Source: a virus. Taken from it: a stretch of DNA of 22,106 nucleotides. The position numbers were made by a program, and so were the translations under genes. Under the pieces are notes generated by a model that saw nothing but the letters and a program-made list of their open reading frames with translations, had not been told where the DNA came from and searched no databases. The stretch is taken from positions 1-22,106 of IMG/VR virus record IMGVR_UViG_3300013133_000078. One strand, 5' to 3'. Position 1 is the stretch's first letter; each line of letters begins with the position of its first letter. Positions 14,724-21,634 of the stretch are shown in pieces.

Positions 14724-15176
14724 CTAGGTTGCGATCTCGGACTCGTCCTTCATGCGGATCAGCACGAAAGAATTGTCGGTGCCCACGATGCCGCGCGCAC
14801 TGACCGCGAAGTTTCGCGATGCGATCTTCACCTGCTCAGCCGTCATGGAAATCGCAGAAGTCTTGCTGTCTTCGAGCGTGGCAACCATGTCCTCCTGCGC
14901 GAGAATGTTGCTCAGGTGCTCCTCGGTGTTTTTGCCGTTCTTCGGGAAGAACGCCAACGACTTGTCCGTCTCCCCGATGATCCGCACGTGCGAAGCTGTG
15001 AGCGAGCACCTGTACGCGACAGGCACGTACTCCTCCACCTCGATGTTGTCCAACACCTCAACGGGTTGGTACTCGATCTCCTCGGTGCCGTTCACCTGCG
15101 TGGCGTAACCCACCTTGCGACCGCGAATCGAAAAGCGTGCCCGAGCACCCGTGTACACTCTGCCTTTTTCAGCCAT
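14724..15176 (-). CDS. Tail tube protein
   Basis: A 150-aa protein encoded 14 nt after the sheath, with GGAGAT 7 nt before its ATG. It has the length and beta-rich composition of contractile-tail tube proteins: KVGYATQVNGTEEIEYQPVE, then VLDNIEVEEYVPVAYRCSLT and ASHVRIIG, followed by a helix-loop with PKNGKNTEEHLSNIL and final strands AISMTAEQVKIASRNFAVSA. Such proteins stack as hexamers to make the DNA conduit inside the sheath. It is predicted to be highly expressed, given its strong ribosome site and the hairpin behind it. No cysteine-rich or membrane features. The assignment rests on sheath adjacency, size and pattern. Confidence 0.88.
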   Translation of the reverse strand: MAEKGRVYTGARARFSIRGRKVGYATQVNGTEEIEYQPVEVLDNIEVEEYVPVAYRCSLTASHVRIIGETDKSLAFFPKNGKNTEEHLSNILAQEDMVATLEDSKTSAISMTAEQVKIASRNFAVSARGIVGTDNSFVLIRMKDESEIAT

Positions 15177-15190
15177 GTTTGATCTCCGAT

Positions 15191-17518
15191 TTACGCAGCC
15201 GCGGATTGCGGTACAGCAACAAGGTGTACCGTCGATTTTACGAAATTGACCGGCAATACCGGCGAAATCTCCACCGACACCTCCAGCACGTCCAGGATCA
15301 GGTCAACCGACAACGCGCGGAACGTTGTGATCGCGACGTTGACCAGCAAGCCCAGGATGTTTGTCGCGAGCGCCTTGCCCGCGTTGGCCGTGCCCGCAAA
15401 CCCCGACCGACCGACCATCGCTTCCATTTGCGTGCGGAAGTTGTACACCGCGAAGTTGGTGGCCTCGTTGACAGACGCCTCCGTGAACGCGATGTTCGCT
15501 GAAGTCAGGTGCGTCGTCACGTTGCGCACGACTCGTCGGCCAATGCCGTCCACCACTTCGAGGAAGCACAGACCAGCCTGAATCAGCTCCTCTGCGTCGT
15601 CGGCAGGATTCCAGCTCGAATGCTGGCGCAACTTCAGAACGTTCGCGAACTTGTGCGTGAGTGACGTTCCCACAGGCGAGCCCGCCTGCATACCGGCCAG
15701 CACGCACGCCGTGAACGGTGGCAAGAACTCCTGCCGCTCGCCCGCCGTGTTGAACCGCTCCATTGCCTGCCCGACCAGGCGCACGTGCCGCGTGTTCAGA
15801 TCCACAGCCTGCGTCTTGTACTCGGCCTTCGTGGGCACGTTGTTCAAAGCGCCCGTCAAGGCACCCAGCACCGCATCCCGCTCCGAACGACCGACGCCAC
15901 CCATGTACTGACAATGGGCCTTGATCGCTGCGTGCACAGCAGGGTCGCCCGTCAGGGCCACCAGCGTGTTCACGCGTACCTTCTTCAGCACGTCAATGGC
16001 GGCCTGCCAATCCCCAAAGGTTGCCGTGGGAATGCCTTCCTGCCCGGAAACAGACGATCCCTCGTGCCCACCGGCCAGGAACACGGGCGAGGCCGTGTTC
16101 GATGGAGGCCCGCTGGCCACGCTGCCCTTGCTGGCCACCACCAACACCGACTGCGCGTTCAGCGTCTCGATGATCGCGTGGAGCGTGCCCGTGACCGTCA
16201 TCACCGCAGGGTCCAGCACGTTGACCGCCGTTTGGCGATCCAAGTCCGCACTCGGGAACACCGTCGGATTCGGGACAGACACGGCCATCGTGTAACCGGG
16301 GCGTCCATTGAACAGATCGGCCAGTTTCTGAATCGTCGGGTAGCTCGTGTACACGGCATCCACCGACGTGCCCGAAATCGTGAGCGTGCGGGCAGCAGCC
16401 AACTCGCCCAACGCCATCCCGTTGATGCGGGACCACGCGGCGACGCCTGCAACCGGCGTGGCTCCGTTGAGCTGGATCGTCTCGGTCTGAAACGCGCCAG
16501 CCGCCGACAGCCCGAACAACGTCACACGTGCCGTCGAGGCCGCGTCAGCCACGTACGAAACAGCGCCCGTGACAGCGTGGTCCACAGTGAACTCCACGCC
16601 AGCCTCGGTCCCCGCAGGGGCGATAGTGGCGATTGTCGTGCCCGCTCCGTCGTTGCGAATCGTGAGCGTGCCCACTAGGACGCCGCTGATCACCTCTGCC
16701 CCGTGGAAAGAATTCCACGTAACCAAGGTGTCCACAGGAGTCACGCCGTTCAGCGTGATCACGGCAGACTGCGTGCCGTTGGTGCCGTTGGTGCCGTACA
16801 GGCGCACCTGCACGCCCACGTCAGATGCGCTGCTCGACAGGGATTCGATCACCTGCCCAGCCGTCACCTGATTCGTCACCTCATTGTTCAAGCCAATCTG
16901 CGTGCGCGTGAACAACGTCTTCAGGCGGGCAGCTTCGATGCTTGCCGTCAACGTCGTGAACCCGTCGGCGGGCGTAGCGGCCTCGTACTGCAACGTGAAC
17001 AGCGTATCGCCGCCCACGTCGTCAAACGTCTCCACAGTGGTTTCCAGGGTCAGCGTGATCAGCTTGCCCTGCGTGGTTCCGTTTGCGATCTCCACCTGGA
17101 TCTGATTCGTGAAGTTGCCCCAGTCCGCAGACGACAGCACCAGCGACTGCCCATCGGCGTTGCTGAAGCTCGCCGATGCCTTCGCAGCCGGGTTGACCTT
17201 CACAAAAACCACTTCTTGCGCACCCGCGTTGATCTGCTCGTCAGCAGACGGGTCAAACAGCATGCCGCCTGCCTCGCGCAGATCGCCCTCTCGGAAGAAC
17301 TGGCGCACCTGCGAAGGTTTCGTCGCCACCTGCAAATTGCCCTTCGCGTCCGACACGTCCACAGCGTTGTAGGGCTTTCCGCCCTTGGCCATTCCCAGAC
17401 ACGCCACGATTCCAGAAGCGCCGAGCCCCACCGATTCGAGCCCGCTGGCATCCACCTCGGAGTAAGAACCAGGAACGCTGATTACGCGCCCGTTGAAAAA
17501 AATTGAAGTCGCGGCCAT
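15191..17518 (-). CDS. Contractile tail sheath protein
   Basis: A 775-aa sheath subunit; contraction of the sheath drives the tube through the envelope. The N-terminus (SIFFNGRVISVPGSYSEVDA, with GLGASGIVACLGMAKGGKP) is typical of the linker strand and first domain. Residues about 500-640 include FGDWQAAIDVLKKVRVNTLV, VALTGDPAVHAAIKAHCQYM and RHVRLVGQ, the conserved core. The C-terminus (LTSANIAFTEASVNEATNFA, VYNFRTQMEA, ISPVLPVNFVKSTVHL) matches the sheath C-terminal domain that donates inter-subunit strands. Between about 237 and 392 lies an insert with two related beta modules sharing LNG-x-TPV...W...G...LTI. This makes the protein longer than simple sheaths of about 400-500 aa. ATG 17518 has GAGGAG 8 nt upstream, among the strongest ribosome sites in the window. 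Confidence 0.93.
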   Translation of the reverse strand: MAATSIFFNGRVISVPGSYSEVDASGLESVGLGASGIVACLGMAKGGKPYNAVDVSDAKGNLQVATKPSQVRQFFREGDLREAGGMLFDPSADEQINAGAQEVVFVKVNPAAKASASFSNADGQSLVLSSADWGNFTNQIQVEIANGTTQGKLITLTLETTVETFDDVGGDTLFTLQYEAATPADGFTTLTASIEAARLKTLFTRTQIGLNNEVTNQVTAGQVIESLSSSASDVGVQVRLYGTNGTNGTQSAVITLNGVTPVDTLVTWNSFHGAEVISGVLVGTLTIRNDGAGTTIATIAPAGTEAGVEFTVDHAVTGAVSYVADAASTARVTLFGLSAAGAFQTETIQLNGATPVAGVAAWSRINGMALGELAAARTLTISGTSVDAVYTSYPTIQKLADLFNGRPGYTMAVSVPNPTVFPSADLDRQTAVNVLDPAVMTVTGTLHAIIETLNAQSVLVVASKGSVASGPPSNTASPVFLAGGHEGSSVSGQEGIPTATFGDWQAAIDVLKKVRVNTLVALTGDPAVHAAIKAHCQYMGGVGRSERDAVLGALTGALNNVPTKAEYKTQAVDLNTRHVRLVGQAMERFNTAGERQEFLPPFTACVLAGMQAGSPVGTSLTHKFANVLKLRQHSSWNPADDAEELIQAGLCFLEVVDGIGRRVVRNVTTHLTSANIAFTEASVNEATNFAVYNFRTQMEAMVGRSGFAGTANAGKALATNILGLLVNVAITTFRALSVDLILDVLEVSVEISPVLPVNFVKSTVHLVAVPQSAAA

Positions 17519-17533
17519 TGGTTTTTCTCCTCG

Positions 17534-17812
17534 TTACACGTGTCGGTTCTGGAAAAGCTCAAATTCAGCTGCCCACACCTCACGTGTGTTCAGCGCGCCC
17601 TCGGCGAACTTGCGCCGCATCTCGTACAAAAACCCGGCAGTTTGTTCCCACCGCATCTTCCGGATGCGTACCCACTGGCGTGCAGTGCACGTGTAGACCG
17701 ACTCCGCGGGCCGACGCGATACGCGAACGGGTTCCGGCGCAGCCTCGACAGGCTCTGCCTCCGTCACCGCTTCCCAAGTTGGGGCGTCAGCAGTCTCGCT
17801 CTTTTTCCGCAT
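17534..17812 (-). CDS. Small neck/tail-region protein of unknown function (92 aa)
   Basis: I start it at ATG 17812 (MRKKSETADAPTWEAV), preceded by GGGATCGGAAAC. A TTG at 17836 overlapping the previous stop (TTGA) would add eight residues and fits the overlap habit of this operon, so it remains an alternative. The first 40 residues are acidic and Pro/Glu/Ala-rich, hence probably disordered. The rest is helical and basic/aromatic: YTCTARQWVRIRKMRWEQTA then FLYEMRRKFAEGALN. No family recognised. It sits immediately upstream of the sheath, separated by 15 nt that hold the sheath ribosome site. It could be a tail-completion or assembly factor. Confidence 0.65.
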   Translation of the reverse strand: MRKKSETADAPTWEAVTEAEPVEAAPEPVRVSRRPAESVYTCTARQWVRIRKMRWEQTAGFLYEMRRKFAEGALNTREVWAAEFELFQNRHV

Positions 17813-17832
17813 GTTTCCGATCCCAGTAATCG

Positions 17833-18564
17833 TCAATCGTCGTCGTGGTGAGTAACTTTCACGCCAGCCTTCACACTGCCAGCCCCCTCCGTAACCCCAC
17901 CGCCATCGTCCACGTGAATGCCACGCACCTTATCCGCACGCAAGCCAGTAGCAACGGACTCCACCCAGGTTTCGTCCGTTTCGAGCGTAACGGTCAACAC
18001 GCGGACAAACACGTCGTGCGGTAGGTAACGGGCATCCGGTGCGAGATCCGCACCCGAAATCTGCACGTTGTCCAGGCTCTTGCTCAGCAAATAGCGGATC
18101 CGCTTGCGCAGCAGGTACTTCAGCAGGTGGTAGTAATACAGCGTCAAATCGGGATGATCCGCGATCACGAGGAAGTTGTACGCGTACTTCACGCGCACCA
18201 CCTTGCACTCACCAGGCTTGCCGTCGGCGTCGAAAAACGGCATCCCATCCTCGTCCACAGGCGACCCGTCGTCCCCGATGTAGAAATTGGACTCGTTCTC
18301 GCTGGCCAACGTAAGCGCCCATTGCGGAAAAGGGCCCCCTTGCCGCGGGTACCCATGCGTCAGTGTTGGCGGCCTCGCCACGACGGGCATTCCGTCCAAC
18401 GTGCCGCCTGCGAAATACAGGCGCGCTTGCTCGGCCTCCTCCTCCTCCAGCTCAACCTCCTCCAGCAGGAACTGCTTAAACCGACGCCCATTGTTCGCGG
18501 GCTCCGTGTACACGGCCAGCTCGTCCGCGACGGCAGAAAACAGAATGCGTTCGGCCATGCTCAT
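17833..18564 (-). CDS. Probable tail terminator / neck protein
   Basis: A 243-aa protein whose ATG overlaps the preceding stop (ATGA). It has an acidic helix (FLLEEVELEEEEAEQARLYF), an acidic loop GDDGSPVDEDGMPFFDADGK, then VRVKYAYNFLVIADHPDLTL, a helix LLKYLLRKRIRYLLSKSL and the strand VRVLTVTLETDETWVE. A helix flanked by beta strands that ends in a long beta hairpin is the usual plan of tail terminator proteins (gpU, gp15-like), though I cannot show homology. Located between the gp10-like protein and the sheath, exactly where a terminator is expected. The C-terminus is Gly/His/Asp-rich (HVDDGGGVTEGAG, THHDDD), possibly metal binding. Moderate confidence in role, high confidence in being a gene. 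Confidence 0.75.
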   Translation of the reverse strand: MSMAERILFSAVADELAVYTEPANNGRRFKQFLLEEVELEEEEAEQARLYFAGGTLDGMPVVARPPTLTHGYPRQGGPFPQWALTLASENESNFYIGDDGSPVDEDGMPFFDADGKPGECKVVRVKYAYNFLVIADHPDLTLYYYHLLKYLLRKRIRYLLSKSLDNVQISGADLAPDARYLPHDVFVRVLTVTLETDETWVESVATGLRADKVRGIHVDDGGGVTEGAGSVKAGVKVTHHDDD

Positions 18565-19412
18565 GCGCTGGACCCTTTTAGCGCATTCTGCACAGCAGCC
18601 GTTACGATCTTCGGGGCGATCTCACGTATGTGCGTGATCACCTTGGTGGACAGCATTCGCGCAGAAATACCGGGGTGACGCCAGCCTTCAGGGTTTGCCT
18701 CGGAAATTGTACGGAACGTGACGTATTGCGCCTGCGTGGCCGACGCGTACGTCTTCGTCTCGCGCTTCATCCCCGCGTAAATGTCGGTTTTGTGATGCGG
18801 GGCCAGCTTGGGCACCCACTCCACCCCCGTGCGTGTCTTGCCGGATCGCACGGGCACGTAACCCGTTCCGGCCTTCGTGCCCAGCCGCTGCCCAGACTCC
18901 AGGACTCGCGCTCTCGCGTAGATCCCCTTGCCCAGGGAGGCCGCTGCGCTCTTGCTCATGACGCCCGGAATCCCCTGCGAGTGCTCGTGCTGCGGGCCCA
19001 TGCGCGATCCCATTGCAGGTGCCGCGCTCCCCTTGGTCCCCGGCACCGAATGTCGGAACGGAATCGCCGCGTACTTCTGACCTTGTGCGTTGGTTTTGGC
19101 ACGCGGTCCCCGCAGTATCGTTTCCCGCAGATCGTACCCCTTCAAGCCCTGCTCCACCGCGTTCGGCAACCACCCCTCCAACTCGATAACCCGCACGCCA
19201 GCAGCCTCGACGGCAACAGGCTGGATCCCGTTGATGTAGTCGCGCTTCGACGTGTGCAGCTCACGCTGCGCCAACACAATCCAATGCGCTCGCGCAGCTG
19301 CCGCCACGTCGTCGGCTACCACCGACGGAAACTCAGATCCCAGCAGCGCCAGCAACGTCGGTGGCAGCAGGTCTTCCAGTTTCACGTCAATCACACGTGA
19401 ACCGTACCGCAC
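18561..19412 (-). CDS. HK97-gp10-like neck / tail-completion protein
   Basis: A 283-aa protein starting with GTG 19412, which abuts the preceding TGA. Residues about 233-250 read RTISEANPEGWRHPGISA, closely following the F-R-T-[IV]-S...GW.HPGI signature of the HK97 gp10-like group that closes the head-tail junction. The N-terminal 100 residues are helical (VVADDVAAAARAHWIVLAQR, YDLRETILRG). A Gly/Lys/Ser-rich middle region (120-200) seems extended and may wrap neighbouring subunits. The ending HIREIAPKIVTAAVQNALK is a C-terminal helix. It overlaps the next gene by 4 nt. An alternative in-frame GTG at 19394 would trim six residues. Confidence 0.78.
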   Translation of the reverse strand: MRYGSRVIDVKLEDLLPPTLLALLGSEFPSVVADDVAAAARAHWIVLAQRELHTSKRDYINGIQPVAVEAAGVRVIELEGWLPNAVEQGLKGYDLRETILRGPRAKTNAQGQKYAAIPFRHSVPGTKGSAAPAMGSRMGPQHEHSQGIPGVMSKSAAASLGKGIYARARVLESGQRLGTKAGTGYVPVRSGKTRTGVEWVPKLAPHHKTDIYAGMKRETKTYASATQAQYVTFRTISEANPEGWRHPGISARMLSTKVITHIREIAPKIVTAAVQNALKGSSA

Positions 19413-20249
19413 TCATTCCGCGTTGACTAGATACTCCAGTTTCACCACGGCCTGCACGGGCAGGATCGTGAACTTTTGCGAAGGAATCCCCTTCCCGCCT
19501 TCCACCTGCGTATCGCGATACGCGTGCACAATGTCCATCACGATCCACACGGGACGCACAGTGCCGTGCACCACCAGGCGAGTACCCGTTGCGGGCCGCG
19601 CGGTAAACGCAGGGTGCCACTGAATCTCCCCGTCCACCGTCAGAATCCAATCGCGATTCTCCCTGTACACGGTGTCCACGCTCCGAAAATCGTGAACGCG
19701 CACCATTGGGTAGCGTAACCCCTGCTTGTTTCGATCTCCCACGACAGCAATCACGTCCCCGCCTGCGTAGTCAATGTGCTGCGCGTACACCATCTCGCTT
19801 TTCATCGCCGTCAACCGATCACGGTACCCAAGCCGGTTCCCGGCCTGCGTCGTGACCCGTGACGTGCCGAACACCCATTCCCCGAACTTCTCGAACACCT
19901 GCACGTCCTGAGTCATGCTCGTCATGATCGCCTTGATGCTTATGGCCTTTCCATCAGGGCTCACCACAACCTCGTTTCCGTACCGATCCTTTGTGCCGCC
20001 TGCGATCACAGTAGGCTCGGGCAAGAACAGATAGAACCCCGTGCCTTTGCACAGCGTGCACAAGATGTTCGGTTGCTCTGTTTGCACGTTGTTGCTGCAT
20101 GGGCAGGGCGCACTACGCGACCACCAAAGATCGTACCCCTTGGATAGAATCGCTTGATCGTACTCCGTCGGATTGAAGTCCGCGCGCGGACGGTCCTTCA
20201 CCGACGGTGGCAACCCAGTCGCAATTTCAGGTTTCAGATTTCCAACCAT
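19413..20249 (-). CDS. Head-tail junction protein with CxC...CxxCxGxG zinc-type motif
   Basis: A 278-aa protein. Near its N-terminus Cys49, Cys51, Cys64 and Cys67 occur as C-P-C, 12 residues, then CTLCKGTGF. The second half is the CxxCxGxG unit found in DnaJ-type zinc domains. Similar CPC...CxxCxGTG segments also occur, to my recollection, in structural proteins of other tailed phages, so it most likely binds one zinc ion as a folding element. The remainder is beta-rich (VYAQHIDYAGGDVIAVVGDR, DWILTVDGEIQWHPAF, GTRLVVHGTVRPVWIVMDIV). The ATG at 20249 lies inside the end of the J-domain gene (16-bp overlap). The place between the gp6-like and gp10-like genes suggests a head-completion or stopper-type role. 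Function inferred. Confidence 0.75.
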   Translation of the reverse strand: MVGNLKPEIATGLPPSVKDRPRADFNPTEYDQAILSKGYDLWWSRSAPCPCSNNVQTEQPNILCTLCKGTGFYLFLPEPTVIAGGTKDRYGNEVVVSPDGKAISIKAIMTSMTQDVQVFEKFGEWVFGTSRVTTQAGNRLGYRDRLTAMKSEMVYAQHIDYAGGDVIAVVGDRNKQGLRYPMVRVHDFRSVDTVYRENRDWILTVDGEIQWHPAFTARPATGTRLVVHGTVRPVWIVMDIVHAYRDTQVEGGKGIPSQKFTILPVQAVVKLEYLVNAE

Positions 20250-20602
20250 ATGTAGCCGCCTCCGTCAGATGTTGCAGTCGTGCTGTAATGCGAATGCACA
20301 CGTATGTAGGTGCGTCTGAATGCAAACGCAACAACCGGACGGGGGCGATCCATTGATGCCAGTGCTTCGTCGATTGAGGCCGTCAGCACGTCCGCCGCAG
20401 CATTCGCGATAGCCATTGCCTCGGCAGAACCCCCACGATCCGGATGCACAGCCAACGCTTTTTTCACGCGGGCAGCTTTGACCAGGGCACGCATTTCCGT
20501 GAAGGCAGCGCGAACATCAACTGTAGACGCGAGTGCTTCCAATGCTTCAAGCAGGTCCAGCTCTTTCGCAGCCGCGACAATTTGATCGTAACTACCGCGC
20601 AT
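20234..20602 (-). CDS. Phage-encoded J-domain (DnaJ-like) protein
   Basis: A 122-aa protein with ATG 3 nt after the previous stop. Residues 46-77 carry RVKKALAVHPDRGG and then AEAMAIANAAADVLTA. That is helix II with the invariant His53-Pro54-Asp55, the loop DRGG, and helix III, as in J-domain co-chaperones; polyomavirus T antigens have the similar HPDKGG. The HPD tripeptide stimulates the ATPase of Hsp70 (DnaK). The preceding helices (IVAAAKELDLLEALEALA, VRAAFTEMRALVKAA) are longer and more acidic than a classical helix I. The C-terminal 35 residues (VVAFAFRRTYIRVHSHYS, GGYIWLEI) are beta-like and specific to this protein. It might recruit host DnaK to fold or assemble connector proteins. The J motif is clear; biochemical activity is inferred. 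Confidence 0.82.
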   Translation of the reverse strand: MRGSYDQIVAAAKELDLLEALEALASTVDVRAAFTEMRALVKAARVKKALAVHPDRGGSAEAMAIANAAADVLTASIDEALASMDRPRPVVAFAFRRTYIRVHSHYSTTATSDGGGYIWLEI

Positions 20603-20605
20603 GCT

Positions 20606-21634
20606 TCACCCCAAAGGCGCGAGATCGATCCGCTTGTAGTACCGTTGCAGTGTCGGAATCACTTCCTTGATCTCCTTCGAGTACTGGATCAGGCGGGAAC
20701 CGTAGCCCGCGTTGGTCGCGCTCGACGTGGTGTTCACCGACTGCGACAGGCCGTCGATTGAGATCGACTTGGACGCGATACCAGCACCTGCAATCAAATC
20801 GCCCGCGATGTTCAACGGACCGAACGAGGCCAGCTTCCCGATCAAATCGCGGATATCCATAGGAACTTGCCCGTCGGGAAAGCCTGCCGTGTAGTCCACC
20901 GACAGCATATTGGGCACGAAATCTCGGCCACTCGCGATGATCGGCAAGAACGATCCACCCGCCGTCAGCAGCATTTGAGACAGCGATCCGCTGGCCGGAA
21001 CGATGTTCACCTGCCCCGAATCCTGCCGCACCTGGATCCACTCTGGCGGAAAGTCGATCACCGTCTGATTCGACGGCCACGTCACACGCACCTTTTCAAC
21101 GCTGATCACCGGGCTCTCGCGCAGGTTGATGATCGTCCAGGCCACGTAATCGTTGCGGTAGTAGTCATACCGCTCGTCAACAAGCACAGTGGGCCTGATC
21201 CGAATGTCCAGCTTCCGCTCAACCCAGGCAATCGCCCACCGAATGCCCCACTCGAACAGCAAGTCCGGGAACGGCTCACCAGCGTCATTCGTGAGATCCA
21301 CACCGAACAGGTACAGATCCTTGAGATCGCTCACGGTCATGATGTTGGCCGTGGATGCCTCGTCCCCCAGAATGGGCGCACTGAAATTCGACGCGTTCAG
21401 CGTACCCGAATTGAAGTACCGGGTTTTGTAGTAGTAGATGATGTCGCCGTTGGTGTCGTCGTATTCGTACGACTCCACGCCTTGCTGCATGTTGATCCGC
21501 GTACCAGGGCCCGAGATCTCCGTGTACACCCCGTTGATCCCAGTGGTGCTGCGGAACACTTGCAGCTGATCGAACGACTGCAACACGTTGTCCAGTTTGG
21601 CCACTCGTACCGTGATCTTGATCTGCGTAGGCAT
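20606..21634 (-). CDS. gp6-like head-tail connector with Fn3-like N-terminal domain
   Basis: A 342-aa protein with ATG overlapping the previous stop (TGATG). Residues about 5-90 resemble a fibronectin type III fold: ITVRVAKLDNVLQSFDQLQV, YEYDDTNGDIIYYYKTRYFN and SNFSAPI, i.e. two sheets ending in the usual Y-x-Y-K...S-x-F-S-x-P. From about 100 the sequence is helical then mixed (SDLKDLYLFGVDLTNDAGEP, FEWGIRWAIAWVERKLDIRI, NLRESPVISVEKVRV), like the gp6-type head-tail adaptor. The C-terminus (GYGSRLIQYSKEIKEVIPTL then QRYYKRI) is helical and may insert in the portal ring. It is the most upstream complete gene here; portal and capsid genes would be expected beyond the right edge. Confidence 0.78.
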   Translation of the reverse strand: MPTQIKITVRVAKLDNVLQSFDQLQVFRSTTGINGVYTEISGPGTRINMQQGVESYEYDDTNGDIIYYYKTRYFNSGTLNASNFSAPILGDEASTANIMTVSDLKDLYLFGVDLTNDAGEPFPDLLFEWGIRWAIAWVERKLDIRIRPTVLVDERYDYYRNDYVAWTIINLRESPVISVEKVRVTWPSNQTVIDFPPEWIQVRQDSGQVNIVPASGSLSQMLLTAGGSFLPIIASGRDFVPNMLSVDYTAGFPDGQVPMDIRDLIGKLASFGPLNIAGDLIAGAGIASKSISIDGLSQSVNTTSSATNAGYGSRLIQYSKEIKEVIPTLQRYYKRIDLAPLG

